DNA of 64,000 bases from Cytophagaceae bacterium (GTDB taxonomy: Bacteria; Bacteroidota; Bacteroidia; Cytophagales; Spirosomataceae): NCBI GenBank assembly GCA_027491195.1, contig JAIXWQ010000012.1, forward strand, positions 62,001-126,000, given 5' to 3'. The position numbers and the translations under genes are program-made. The notes below the pieces were generated by a model, which worked only from the letters and a program-made list of their open reading frames with translations, had not been told where the DNA came from and did not search any database. This document shows, in pieces, positions 34,159 through 42,697 of this stretch; the stretch's first letter is position 1, and every line of letters starts with the position of its first letter.

Positions 34159-34826
34159 TATAACTCGTTTTGTTGTTCTAAATTCTTAATTCGAATGCGG
34201 ATTTGTGCAATCCAATAGCCTAACAAGGTCCAACCAATAATCGCAGGATAAAAGACCATACGCATACGGTTATCTAAGTCCATTTTCGAAAAAGCGGGGT
34301 TTCCGCCGTTTCCTGGGTGTAGGGAGTCTGTCATACGGGGCAAAATCCAAATCAACACCATGAAGATCACGAAGGCGAAGATGTTGTAAACTGACGAAAT
34401 TCGCGCTTTTTGCATCTCATCTGGCATCGATGACCTCACTAGCGAATAGGCTAGGTAGATAAGTAAACCAATAGCAACTGAATTTAGTTTCGGGTCGTTT
34501 GTCCACCAATCTCCCCAGGTGAATTTCGCCCACACACTCCCCGTAATCAAACCTAAGATGGCAAACACCATTCCGACCTCTACATAAGTGCTCGAAATCA
34601 GGTCTGATTTCAGATCAGATTTACGCAAGTACTGAATGGAATGATACACCGAGGTCCCTAAAAGGAAAATCATGGTGAACCACATGGTCACGTGAAAATA
34701 CAGATTACGGATCGTCTCGTTCAAAATAGGTTGACGCGGCACCTCCCCGTTAAATCCAGCATAGACCGTGTAGATCAAGATGATGATCGACAAAATCTTC
34801 CAATATTGGCGTTTTAATGTTTCCAT
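34158..34826 (-). CDS. ccmC: Haem exporter/transfer protein CcmC (CcsA family)
   Basis: 222 residues, six hydrophobic segments. The WWD-type motif is 'KFTWGDWWTNDPKLNSVAIG', and flanking histidines are in 'RNLYFHVTMWFTMIF' and 'DSLHPGNG'. CcmC loads haem onto CcmE in the outer leaflet. It overlaps the end of ccmB by 13 bases and ccmD by one, so the operon is translationally tight. Together with CcmB it would form the haem-delivery ABC complex, but the ATPase CcmA is not in this window. Confidence 0.94.
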   Translation of the reverse strand: METLKRQYWKILSIIILIYTVYAGFNGEVPRQPILNETIRNLYFHVTMWFTMIFLLGTSVYHSIQYLRKSDLKSDLISSTYVEVGMVFAILGLITGSVWAKFTWGDWWTNDPKLNSVAIGLLIYLAYSLVRSSMPDEMQKARISSVYNIFAFVIFMVLIWILPRMTDSLHPGNGGNPAFSKMDLDNRMRMVFYPAIIGWTLLGYWIAQIRIRIKNLEQQNEL

Positions 34827-35482
34827 ATATAAGGGAATAAGATCCCAGAAAATACAACAACAATGATATCTAATGCCCCTAAAATGGCGATCTCATCCCA
34901 GTTCTCAGCGAGTGAAATTCCGTCTAGTGCACTTTTGGACAATTTTAATAATAACAACAGCAACGGAATGATCAACGGAAAGCTCATCACCGCCATCAAA
35001 GTGGCTGAATTCTCCCCCTGGGCGGCGATTCCTGCCACTAACGAAAGGGTAGAGGCAAAGCCGATAGCCCCTAAAACCAGCGATACAAGGTAAAGTGGCA
35101 TGTTTCCAACCGGATTCCCCATCACCCAGGAATAGAAGAAAATGCCCACAAGTGACACCCCTAACATGACCAATGTGTTATAAATGATTTTGCTGAAAAT
35201 GACCGATTCTGGCTTAGCAAACGTATAATAAAAGATATTTCGATTCGCTGATTCTTGTGTGAAACTCTTGCCCACAGCATTCACTGCAGAGAAAAGTAAG
35301 ATGATCCAAAACAACGTATTCCACATAATCGGATGAATCGATTGTTGTTTCGCTTTGAAGGACAAATAGCAGATGAAAATAGTCGCGGCTAAGTACAGCA
35401 CTAGACCATGGATCGCATATTTATTGCGCCACTCTAATTGCATTTCTTTGCGAATCAACACGAAAATTTCAGTTAATGCCAT
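34814..35482 (-). CDS. ccmB: Haem exporter protein CcmB
   Basis: 222 residues from the ATG at 35482, which yields the normal CcmB start 'EIFVLIRKEMQLEWRNKYA'; a longer frame to 35521 begins upstream of it. Six hydrophobic segments with 'NTLFWIILLFSAVNAVGKSF' and 'FPLIIPLLLLLLKLS'. CcmB is the permease half of the CcmAB transporter needed to release haem-loaded CcmE. First gene of the ccm operon. Divergent from feoA with a 101-base shared upstream region. Confidence 0.92.
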   Translation of the reverse strand: MALTEIFVLIRKEMQLEWRNKYAIHGLVLYLAATIFICYLSFKAKQQSIHPIMWNTLFWIILLFSAVNAVGKSFTQESANRNIFYYTFAKPESVIFSKIIYNTLVMLGVSLVGIFFYSWVMGNPVGNMPLYLVSLVLGAIGFASTLSLVAGIAAQGENSATLMAVMSFPLIIPLLLLLLKLSKSALDGISLAENWDEIAILGALDIIVVVFSGILFPYIWKH

Positions 35483-35543
35483 GAACCTGCAATTTACGAC
35501 AGAAAAAACTATTTGTATCATTTTTTAGCTCAGAAATACTTAG

Positions 35544-35551
35544 TACATTTG
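35544..35551 (+). promoter_or_regulatory. Probable -7 element for feoAB (TACATTTG)
   Basis: TACATTTG fits TAnnTTTG, 32 bases before the feoA ATG at 35584. At 19-base spacing the upstream triplet is TTT, not TTG. No clear Fur box seen. Confidence 0.4.
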
Positions 35552-35583
35552 TGTCTAATTTTGAATTATTCTAAATAGTGAAC

Positions 35584-35811
35584 ATGGCAAATTTGGCCGA
35601 CTTGAAGATTGGTGAAAAGGGGGAGATTGTGGGCTTCACGGACGAGTTGCTTTCGTTAAAACTATTAGAGATGGGTTGTTTGCCAGGAACTGAGGTGATT
35701 TTGACCCATTTGGCTCCTTTTGGCGATCCCATCGCGATTCGGGTTTCTGGCTCTTATACCTTGTCCATGAGACGGGAGGAAGCGGAAACTATGCTGATTA
35801 AAAGAACATAA
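35584..35811 (+). CDS. feoA: Ferrous iron transport protein FeoA
   Basis: 75 residues from ATG 35584; a GTG two codons earlier is possible. SH3-like FeoA pattern: 'LADLKIGEKGEIVGF', 'LKLLEMGCLPGTEVIL', 'FGDPIAIRVSGSYTLSMRRE'. FeoA is a small cytoplasmic partner that binds FeoB. Stop and FeoB start are three bases apart. Confidence 0.94.
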   Translation: MANLADLKIGEKGEIVGFTDELLSLKLLEMGCLPGTEVILTHLAPFGDPIAIRVSGSYTLSMRREEAETMLIKRT

Positions 35812-35814
35812 ATT

Positions 35815-37941
35815 TTGGCAAAAACACCTAAAATAGCGCTGATTGGGAATCCCAATGCAGGAAAATCATCTCTCTTCAACTCCCTAACGGGTTTGAATCA
35901 GAAGACAGGGAATTTTCCGGGAGTAACCATGGAGAAGCTGACGGGGATTTGGGAATTAGAGCCCAAACGTCCCGTGGAAATTTTAGATTTGCCAGGTATC
36001 TATAGTATTTACCCGAAGTCCATCGACGAGGAATTAGTCATCAATATTTTAGCGGACCCTAGCCATCCTGATTTTCCGGATATGGCCATCGTGGTCGCAG
36101 ATGCATCCAATTTAAAGCGTAATCTCTTATTGTTCTCCCAAGTGCGTGACCTCGGAATTCCGACGGTATTGGCTTTGAACATGATTGATGTAGCGGAAAA
36201 CGAAGGTTATGTCATCAATTCCATCAAACTAGCGCGTGAACTAAATGTCGAAGTGGCAGAAGTGAATGCGAAAAGAGGAATCGGTCTAAACGGTTTGAAA
36301 TTAGCCGTTGTTAAGACCCTAGCGAATCGTTTTGCTTCGAATGACGCCTTGCCATTGCCTATTGCAGAGGATCTTATTCAGGATGTTCAAGCTGAATTCG
36401 GGGAGGCGGAGCCTTATCGCTCACTTTTGTGGTTGATGGAGCATGATCGCATGAAGATGTTCTCGAAACAGCAATGCGAGAAGTTCGATGGCATCCAAAA
36501 CAAGCATAAATTCTCCGCTAAAAAATACCAATCAGAGGAAACGGTCAAGCGTTACGAGCAAATCACGGAGGTGGTGGACCGTTGTGTGATTAATTTGAAC
36601 CGCAAATGGGATGCGGCACCCGTTCGAACTTGGACGGATCGCTTGGATAAATTCTTTTTACACCCCGTAGGAGGCTATGTGTTCTTTTTAGCCATCCTTT
36701 TTGTGATGTTTCAGGCGGTATTTACCTGGGCAACTTATCCGATGGATTTGATCGACGGAGGAGTTGCGGCGCTGAATGATTGGTTAAAAGGGGTGTTGCC
36801 AGAGTCGGCTTTGACTGCTCTTTTAACGGATGGTTTGATTGCGGGCATCGGGGGAGTTTTGATTTTCATTCCTCAGATCGCCTTTTTGTTTTTATTCATC
36901 TCTCTTTTAGAGGAGACTGGTTATATGTCGCGCGTGATGTTCATTATGGACAAATTGATGCGCCGGTTTGGCTTGAATGGTAAGTCAGTAGTGCCCTTGA
37001 TTTCTGGGGTGGCTTGTGCTGTTCCGGCGATTATGAGTACGCGGTCGATTGGATCTTGGAAGGACCGTTTGATTACGATTTTAGTGACGCCATTAATGTC
37101 CTGTTCGGCTCGTCTGCCTATTTATACGGTGTTAATTGCCTTGGTGGTGCCGGAGAAAAATACGTTGTTTGGTTTGTTTAATCTGCAAGGAGTAGCCTTA
37201 TTCGGCCTTTATTTATTAGGCTTCTTTATGGCATTGGTTTCTGCGTGGGTGATGAAGGTGATTTTACAGGCCAAAGAAAAGAGTTATTTCATCATGGAAT
37301 TACCCACCTACAAGGGGCCGCGATTTAAGCACGTGGCGCTGACGATTTGGAATTCGGTGAATGCCTTTGTGTTCGAAGCAGGTAAAATCATTGTTGCCAT
37401 TTCGATTGTTTTATGGGTTTTAGCGAGCTATGGTCCGGGGGATAAAATTGCCCAGTCAGAAGCGCGTGTTCGTCAAGAAAATCCAACGTTGCAAGGTGTG
37501 GAATTAGCGAATAAGATTTCAGCACAGAAGCTGGAGAATTCGTATGCGGGTCATTTTGGCCATTTTGTGGAGCCTGTCATTCGTCCGCTAGGCTATGACT
37601 GGAAAATCGGAATTGCCTTGATTACGTCTTTCGCCGCTCGCGAAGTATTCGTGGGAACGATGTCTACTATTTATAGTATGGGTGGAGAAGTGGATGATGA
37701 AAACGCCACGATTAAAAACCGGATGCGCGCGGAAATTAATCCAGCTACGGGTAAACCGATGTACGATGCTGCATTGGGATTCTCCTTGTTGATATTTTAT
37801 GCTTTTGCGATGCAGTGCATGAGTACACTGGCTACGACCTACCGCGAGACGAAATCGTGGAAATATCCACTGATCCAGTTTGGCTATATGACGGCTTTGG
37901 CCTACTTATCAGCCTTCGCCGTCTACCAATTATTATCTTAG
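35815..37941 (+). CDS. feoB: Ferrous iron transporter FeoB
   Basis: 708 residues. N-terminal G domain: G1 at residues 11-18 (GNPNAGKS), 'EILDLPGIYSIYP' (G3, DxxG), 'ALNMIDVAE' (G4-type NxxD); then a helical spacer and about eight hydrophobic segments with the Gate motifs 'FIPQIAFLFLFISLLEETGY' and 'SGVACAVPAIMSTRS', and 'FAAREVFVGTMSTIY'. It imports Fe2+ across the inner membrane with FeoA. The start must be TTG at 35815: a stop codon lies directly upstream in frame and no ATG precedes the G1 motif. The stop overlaps the convergent thioesterase by four bases. Confidence 0.96.
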   Translation: MAKTPKIALIGNPNAGKSSLFNSLTGLNQKTGNFPGVTMEKLTGIWELEPKRPVEILDLPGIYSIYPKSIDEELVINILADPSHPDFPDMAIVVADASNLKRNLLLFSQVRDLGIPTVLALNMIDVAENEGYVINSIKLARELNVEVAEVNAKRGIGLNGLKLAVVKTLANRFASNDALPLPIAEDLIQDVQAEFGEAEPYRSLLWLMEHDRMKMFSKQQCEKFDGIQNKHKFSAKKYQSEETVKRYEQITEVVDRCVINLNRKWDAAPVRTWTDRLDKFFLHPVGGYVFFLAILFVMFQAVFTWATYPMDLIDGGVAALNDWLKGVLPESALTALLTDGLIAGIGGVLIFIPQIAFLFLFISLLEETGYMSRVMFIMDKLMRRFGLNGKSVVPLISGVACAVPAIMSTRSIGSWKDRLITILVTPLMSCSARLPIYTVLIALVVPEKNTLFGLFNLQGVALFGLYLLGFFMALVSAWVMKVILQAKEKSYFIMELPTYKGPRFKHVALTIWNSVNAFVFEAGKIIVAISIVLWVLASYGPGDKIAQSEARVRQENPTLQGVELANKISAQKLENSYAGHFGHFVEPVIRPLGYDWKIGIALITSFAAREVFVGTMSTIYSMGGEVDDENATIKNRMRAEINPATGKPMYDAALGFSLLIFYAFAMQCMSTLATTYRETKSWKYPLIQFGYMTALAYLSAFAVYQLLS

Positions 37942-38387
37942 AAAGAAAAAGGAATCGAAGTCGCCGCTAGGTTACTTACGCCTTTCGCTAACAATTTGCC
38001 TTCCGCATTGTGCAACTTCGCTTCTACGTTCGCAATTTTCTTGCCCACGCGGTGAATCTCCGTTGTCACAGTAATCTTTTCATTCGCTTTTGCCCCAAAC
38101 AAGAAGTCGATGTATAAATTGATCGTCACATACAAGTGATCAATCTTTGCGGTAATCAGCGTCATTCCCATCATCTCATCTAACATCGCAGAGATCACAC
38201 CACCATGAATCACACCTGCATGATTTAGGAAATCAGGACGCACGACGAATTCGGCGGTTAATTTACCTGCTTCGGCTTTTACTAAGGTGCCATCTAGCCA
38301 TTTTCCAATGGGAGCGGGGTTGCCATCAGCAATTTTCTTGTTCAGATTCTCGTTTAAAAAAGCGAGTACTTGTTCGTTTGGTTCCAT
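37938..38387 (-). CDS. PaaI-type hotdog thioesterase
   Basis: 149 residues. Hotdog motifs: 'FLNHAGVIHGGVISAMLDEMM' (HGG with acidic catalytic residue) and 'TINLYIDFLFGAKANEKITV'. It should hydrolyse an acyl-CoA; substrate unknown. Second thioesterase in the window after 27938; the two share the fold but little obvious sequence. Convergent with feoB, sharing TTAG at the stops. Downstream (18 bases) of the DUF2147 gene on the same strand, so probably co-transcribed with it. Confidence 0.87.
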   Translation of the reverse strand: MEPNEQVLAFLNENLNKKIADGNPAPIGKWLDGTLVKAEAGKLTAEFVVRPDFLNHAGVIHGGVISAMLDEMMGMTLITAKIDHLYVTINLYIDFLFGAKANEKITVTTEIHRVGKKIANVEAKLHNAEGKLLAKGVSNLAATSIPFSF

Positions 38388-38404
38388 CTTAGGCGGTTAT
38401 GGTA

Positions 38405-38824
38405 TTATATGCGAGACCAGGTAGAAGTTCTACCAAACATCGGCGTACCCACAAAACCGCGAATATCTAATGTTTTGTTCCCATCTTTTACTTTTAAAAT
38501 GCAATCGTATGTTTTTCCTGATTTGGGATCGTAAATCGTTCCATTTTCCCAAGCAGATCCCGTGAATTTGAAATTCTTTAAAATGACAGCACCTACTAAT
38601 TCGCGGTTGCGTTGTTTCTCATCCGGGTTATTTGTGTCTTTTTTTCCGGGTGTTTTACCCCAAGATATTTTGCCGAAGTACTGATCTCCCTGCTTAAAAA
38701 TGATGATTTTACCGTCTTTCTCTTGAGAAAGCCATTCGCCTAAAATGGCATCAACGCCAGAATTTGCGAAGGTGGAAAGGGAAATAAATAGGAGAGTAAT
38801 GAATGAAAATAATCCTTTTTTCAT
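38405..38824 (-). CDS. Secreted DUF2147 domain protein
   Basis: 139 residues from ATG 38824, which opens a signal peptide ('GLFSFITLLFISLSTFA'). The DUF2147 pattern is clear: 'ILGEWLSQEKDGKIIIFKQG', 'NPDEKQRNRELVGAVIL', 'ENGTIYDPKSGKTYDC' and 'LDIRGFVGTPMFGRTSTW'. Family members are small periplasmic beta-sandwich proteins of unknown function. It is followed by the thioesterase gene. Upstream, a minus-strand TATATTTG (38847-38854) suits a promoter. Confidence 0.88.
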   Translation of the reverse strand: MKKGLFSFITLLFISLSTFANSGVDAILGEWLSQEKDGKIIIFKQGDQYFGKISWGKTPGKKDTNNPDEKQRNRELVGAVILKNFKFTGSAWENGTIYDPKSGKTYDCILKVKDGNKTLDIRGFVGTPMFGRTSTWSRI

Positions 38825-38877
38825 GGTTGAGGAAGGTTTAATGTGACAAATATACAAACGATTCTAGCATAATCAGG

Positions 38878-38909
38878 TTTGTGGCTATCAATAGGAATGC
38901 TTATTTTTG
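38878..38909 (+). promoter_or_regulatory. Bacteroidota promoter for the phosphosulfolactate synthase operon
   Basis: TTTG (38878-38881), a 20-base spacer and TATTTTTG (38902-38909), close to the TTG-N19-TAnnTTTG consensus. It leaves a leader of about 40 bases to the ATG at 38953. Confidence 0.6.
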
Positions 38910-38952
38910 TAGATATTTGGCACAAAACCGTACCAATCCATTAATAAACTAT

Positions 38953-39714
38953 ATGAATTATCATTTAAATCAAATTCCTGATCGTACAACTAAACCACGT
39001 CAAAAAGGTTTAACGATGGTGATGGATAAAGGACTAAGTCTTCGTCAAGTAGAGGATTTCCTAGAGACAGGCGCAGATTATACAGATATCGTAAAATTAG
39101 GATGGGCGACTTCATATGTGACTCCTAATTTAAAAGACAAGTTAGCTTTATATAAATCAGCTGGCATTCCCGTTTATTTTGGAGGTACCCTCTTTGAAGC
39201 ATTTTACATCCGTGGTCAGTTCGATGATTACCGTCGAATTTTAGATGAGTTCGGTATGGAATATGCGGAGGTTTCGGATGGTTCCATTGAGATGGAGTCT
39301 GATATCAAATGTGAATTAATTCGCACGTTGGCGACGCAAGTAACGGTCCTTTCTGAAGTAGGATCGAAAGACGAAGCGAAAATTATTCCTCCGTATAAGT
39401 GGATCAAATTAATGCGTATGGAATTAGAGGCTGGAGCTTGGAAAGTGATCGGTGAGGCACGTGAGGGAGGTAATGTGGGTCTATTCCGTTCATCTGGAGA
39501 GGTTCGCCAAGGTTTAGTAGAAGAAATTTTAACAGAGATTCCAGAGGAGCGTATCATCTGGGAAGCTCCGCAGAAATCCCAGCAAGTTTGGTTCGTGAAA
39601 CTCGTAGGAGCGAATGTAAACGTGGGTAATATTGCCCCACAAGAGGTAGTTTCCTTAGAAACGATTCGTTTAGGATTACGTGGCGATACGTTTGACCACT
39701 TCTTAACGAAATAA
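38953..39714 (+). CDS. Phosphosulfolactate synthase (ComA family)
   Basis: 253 residues from ATG 38953; the longer frame from 38881 runs into the promoter. TIM-barrel ComA pattern: 'RQKGLTMVMDKGLSLRQVED', 'YTDIVKLGWATSYV', 'YFGGTLFEAFYIRGQFDDY', 'EVSDGSIEME' and 'IARG/EGGN' type 'GEAREGGNVGLF'. The enzyme adds sulfite to phosphoenolpyruvate to give phosphosulfolactate, step one of coenzyme M synthesis in methanogens and of sulfolactate formation in some bacteria. In this lineage the product could feed sulfonate or sulfonolipid synthesis; this is inference. First gene of a run with dedA and aroE. Confidence 0.86.
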   Translation: MNYHLNQIPDRTTKPRQKGLTMVMDKGLSLRQVEDFLETGADYTDIVKLGWATSYVTPNLKDKLALYKSAGIPVYFGGTLFEAFYIRGQFDDYRRILDEFGMEYAEVSDGSIEMESDIKCELIRTLATQVTVLSEVGSKDEAKIIPPYKWIKLMRMELEAGAWKVIGEAREGGNVGLFRSSGEVRQGLVEEILTEIPEERIIWEAPQKSQQVWFVKLVGANVNVGNIAPQEVVSLETIRLGLRGDTFDHFLTK

Positions 39715-39719
39715 GTGTA

Positions 39720-40349
39720 ATGTTACAGCTTCTTCTTGATCTCTTAAAAGATCCTTTGACTTTTTTGTCTGAATTCATTGCCGCTCATGGCGCATTGACC
39801 TACGGTCTTTTGTTCCTGATCGTGTTCGTAGAAACGGGTTTAGTCGTGATGCCCTTTTTACCGGGTGATTCCCTACTATTTTCGGTGGGTTTATTAGCGG
39901 CGGCGAGTGGCGAATTATCACTAGCTACCGTGATTCCCTTGTTAATCGGAGCTGCACTTTTGGGCGATCAGGTGAATTATTTCATCGGAAAATACTTTAG
40001 CGGGATCATTCGCGAACGCGAAAAGGTCCTTTTTTTAAAACGCGAGCATATCGAGGAGACAGAAGCATTTTATGCCAAATACGGTCCTAAAACAGTTATC
40101 CTTGCCCGCTTTATTCCGATTGTACGTACAGTTGCCCCTTTCGTAGCGGGTGCTGGACGCATGTCGTATCCGGTCTATTTATTGTACGGTTTTTTAGGGG
40201 CAACCCTGTGGGTCAGCAGTATTTCTGCCGCGGGCTATTTCTTAGGAGATAACGAATTTGTGAAAGCAAATTTTGAAAAAGTGGTCCTAGGTATTGTGGG
40301 CGTGTCTGTTTTGCCTATTGTTTGGGGCTTGTTCACAAAGCGCAAATAA
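39720..40349 (+). CDS. DedA family membrane protein
   Basis: 209 residues, five or six hydrophobic segments with the DedA/SNARE-associated (VTT) pattern: 'FVETGLVVMPFLPGDSLLFS', 'LGDQVNYFIGKYFSG', 'KYGPKTVILARFIPIVRTVAP' and 'GRMSYPVYLLYGFLGATLWV'. DedA proteins are linked to membrane homeostasis and lipid-carrier (undecaprenyl or phosphatidylethanolamine) flipping. Five bases after the synthase and one base before aroE. Confidence 0.93.
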   Translation: MLQLLLDLLKDPLTFLSEFIAAHGALTYGLLFLIVFVETGLVVMPFLPGDSLLFSVGLLAAASGELSLATVIPLLIGAALLGDQVNYFIGKYFSGIIREREKVLFLKREHIEETEAFYAKYGPKTVILARFIPIVRTVAPFVAGAGRMSYPVYLLYGFLGATLWVSSISAAGYFLGDNEFVKANFEKVVLGIVGVSVLPIVWGLFTKRK

Positions 40350-40350
40350 G

Positions 40351-41109
40351 ATGGCTATCTCTCACCTATACGGCCTTATTGGATATCCGCTAGGGCATTC
40401 GTTTTCCAAAGCTTATTTCACCGAAAAGTTCGATAAGCTAGGTCTTTCGCAGACACATGCCTACGAGCAATTTCCGATTCCAAGTATCGAAGAATTCAAA
40501 GGCATTCTAGCGGCAAACCCGAATCTAAAAGGTTTGAACGTGACTATTCCCTACAAGCAGGCCGTGATGCCTCTTTTAGACGAAATCGATTTAGCGGCTG
40601 CTACGATTGGTGCGGTGAATACTATCAAAATTGCTCCGGATGGATATACCCGAGGATATAATACCGATTATTGGGGATTCCGGACGACGGTGGAGTTTTG
40701 GGATAAATTCAAAAACTTCGGATCATTAAAGGCTTGCGTGTTAGGACAAGGTGGCGCTGCGAAGGCGATCATTGTGGCCTTGGAAGATATGGGATTCGAG
40801 GTGATTAAGGTTTCCCGTCAAGCATCGGATGAAACGGTGACTTACGAAGCTATGCCATCACTGATGGAGGAGATCGGTTTAATTGTGAATACAACACCGC
40901 TGGGAATGTTTCCAAAAGTGGATGACAAGCCGCCCATTCCCTATGATTTACTAAACAAGCAGCATTATTTATACGATATCGTCTACAATCCATTGGAGAC
41001 CGCTTTTTTAAAGGCCGGATTGGAAAATGGAGTAGGTGGAATCTACACCGGATTAGAGATGTTGCATGGCCAGGCCGATAAGGCTTGGGAAATTTGGCAG
41101 AAAAACTAA
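40351..41109 (+). CDS. aroE: Shikimate dehydrogenase
   Basis: 252 residues from ATG 40351; a longer frame overlaps dedA. Motifs: 'YGLIGYPLGHSFSKAYFTEK' (shikimate-binding S-x-S/K), 'GLNVTIPYKQAVMPLLDE' with the catalytic Lys, 'GAVNTIKI', 'NTDYWGF', 'VLGQGGAAKAII' (NADP-binding) and 'YNPLETAFLKAG'. It reduces 3-dehydroshikimate in the chorismate pathway; aroC is in this window at 46.7 kb. Stop shares CTAA with the convergent phosphoribosyltransferase. Confidence 0.96.
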   Translation: MAISHLYGLIGYPLGHSFSKAYFTEKFDKLGLSQTHAYEQFPIPSIEEFKGILAANPNLKGLNVTIPYKQAVMPLLDEIDLAAATIGAVNTIKIAPDGYTRGYNTDYWGFRTTVEFWDKFKNFGSLKACVLGQGGAAKAIIVALEDMGFEVIKVSRQASDETVTYEAMPSLMEEIGLIVNTTPLGMFPKVDDKPPIPYDLLNKQHYLYDIVYNPLETAFLKAGLENGVGGIYTGLEMLHGQADKAWEIWQKN

Positions 41110-41609
41110 GCTAAATACACCCCTCTTTTTGCTGTATCACTCAAGATGACCTGCACATGCTCAGAAAGCGTGGTCGAAAGCTCGTACCCTTTATAGTCTG
41201 CAGAAATCGGAAAACGCTTGTAATTCCGATCCACAATTACCGCCACCTGAATACGTTTCACATGCATGCTTAAGAAAGGCGCCAGGCTGTAGGAGAAAGT
41301 ACGACCTGTATTCAATACGTCGTCCACCACAATGATAACCTTGTTTTCCAACGCATCCGTACCACCTTCGAATTTCACCGGACGCTCGTAAGGTTGCTCC
41401 TTATTCAAATCAATTTTAACGGGGATTGCTTTGATCTTCGAAATGCCTTTGATCTCCTCGCAGAGCATTTCCGCGAACGTAAAACCCTCGCCCACGATTC
41501 CCGCTATAACAATTTCCGACTCCTCGAAGTTATTCTCATAGATTTGGAAAGCAATTCTACGGATCTTTTGTAGAAGGGCAGGGCCATCAAGTACTTGTTT
41601 AGCGGACAT
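41106..41609 (-). CDS. Phosphoribosyltransferase family protein (PyrR-like)
   Basis: 167 residues. The PRPP-binding loop is 'VIIVVDDVLNTGRTFSYSL', and 'RIAFQIYENNFEESEIVIAG' plus 'FAEMLCEEIKGI' fit the type I PRTase fold. It resembles PyrR (uracil phosphoribosyltransferase/attenuator) and the generic PRTases of Bacteroidota. There is no pyrimidine gene near it, so the substrate is open. Monocistronic, convergent with aroE (four-base overlap). Confidence 0.87.
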   Translation of the reverse strand: MSAKQVLDGPALLQKIRRIAFQIYENNFEESEIVIAGIVGEGFTFAEMLCEEIKGISKIKAIPVKIDLNKEQPYERPVKFEGGTDALENKVIIVVDDVLNTGRTFSYSLAPFLSMHVKRIQVAVIVDRNYKRFPISADYKGYELSTTLSEHVQVILSDTAKRGVYLA

Positions 41610-41706
41610 AACGAATGCTTAAATTCAAATTGTACGCTTTAAAATTACCAAAATTATCCAATTTTCGTACCTTTACGCCTTAATTAGCGTTTAAAATCAT
41701 TCAATT

Positions 41707-42255
41707 ATGTCTAAAATGTACGGTGCTCAACAGCGCCAAATGCAAGCACCTTCGAATCCTCTAGCCATTAAGACAAAGAAATTTGCCTTGGAAAAAAATA
41801 AGTTTGTGGGTTTGTGCATGCGTCAACTTTTCTCGAATCAATGGAAATTTGCATTCATCCCATTAGCCTTAGTGCTTGGGAATGTGGCATTGAACCTAAC
41901 GGGAACCTATAAAAACTACTGGATTTATATTTTTATCGCCGTAGGTGTGATCGGATATATTCTTTTCTGGTTAATTCAATTCACAGGAATCACGCAATTA
42001 GCACAATACAAGCAACTTTTTGACAAGTATCGTTACGAAATCGATAGTCGCCAAATCTTTATGAAGCTTTCAGACAAAGAAGGTGGAATGATCAAATGGG
42101 ATATGATTTTAGGGGCTTACAAAGATAAAGAGGCCTATGTGTTAGAAATGGGTAAATACCAATTCTTGCATTTACCCTTCAGCGTTTTCAATAACGATAA
42201 CGACAAAAAATTACTGGATAAGATTCTGCGCGACAAGGGGTATTTAAAAGCCTAA
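41707..42255 (+). CDS. Conserved membrane protein with YcxB-like C-terminal domain
   Basis: 182 residues. An unusual Gln/Met-rich start ('YGAQQRQMQAPSNP'), two hydrophobic segments (about 52-68 'WKFAFIPLALVLGNVAL' and 75-95 'WIYIFIAVGVIGYILFW') and a soluble C-terminal half with 'YEIDSRQIFMKLSDKEGGMI' and 'GKYQFLHLPFSVFN' resembling YcxB-like domains. Function unknown. One base before ruvX, so co-transcribed with it. Confidence 0.75.
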   Translation: MSKMYGAQQRQMQAPSNPLAIKTKKFALEKNKFVGLCMRQLFSNQWKFAFIPLALVLGNVALNLTGTYKNYWIYIFIAVGVIGYILFWLIQFTGITQLAQYKQLFDKYRYEIDSRQIFMKLSDKEGGMIKWDMILGAYKDKEAYVLEMGKYQFLHLPFSVFNNDNDKKLLDKILRDKGYLKA

Positions 42256-42256
42256 G

Positions 42257-42670
42257 ATGGGTCGTATACTAGCGATTGATTTTGGATTAAAGCGCACGGG
42301 TTTAGCGGTCACAGATCCTTTGCAGATTATCGCGAATGGTCTGGAAACAGTTCCCACGCATACCTTATTAGCCTATCTCCAAGCCTATTTTGCGAAAGAG
42401 GTAGTCGATCAGGTGGTGATTGGGATGCCTAAAAACCTCGATAACACCGATACGGATTCCACTGCAGGCGTTCGCATTTTCATCAAAAGCTTTCGAAAGA
42501 AATTTCCGGAGATACCGCTGGAAGAACACGACGAACGATTCACGTCGAAACTCGCCATGCAGGCGATGATCGCAGGTGGCATGTCGAAGAAGGATCGAAG
42601 AGAAAAGGGGACGGTCGATCGGGTTTCTGCTACGATTATACTCCAGTCTTATTTAGAGTCTAAAAGCTAA
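42257..42670 (+). CDS. ruvX: Putative pre-16S rRNA nuclease YqgF/RuvX
   Basis: 137 residues. RNase H-like YqgF pattern: 'ILAIDFGLKRTGLAVTDPLQ', 'VVIGMPKNLDNTDT', 'LEEHDERFTSKLA' and 'KGTVDRVSATIILQSYLE'. Asp/Glu of the catalytic triad are retained. It matures the 5' end of 16S rRNA and was earlier called a Holliday resolvase. One base after the membrane-protein gene and followed by a strong terminator. Confidence 0.95.
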   Translation: MGRILAIDFGLKRTGLAVTDPLQIIANGLETVPTHTLLAYLQAYFAKEVVDQVVIGMPKNLDNTDTDSTAGVRIFIKSFRKKFPEIPLEEHDERFTSKLAMQAMIAGGMSKKDRREKGTVDRVSATIILQSYLESKS

Positions 42671-42697
42671 AAGAGCGGCCCGCAGGGCCGCTCTTTT
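42670..42697. terminator. Bidirectional rho-independent terminator
   Basis: Stem AAAGAGCGGCCC (42670-42681) with GGGCCGCTCTTT (42685-42696), three-base loop, A-run and T-run. Between convergent ruvX and the phytanoyl dioxygenase-like gene. Confidence 0.95.
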
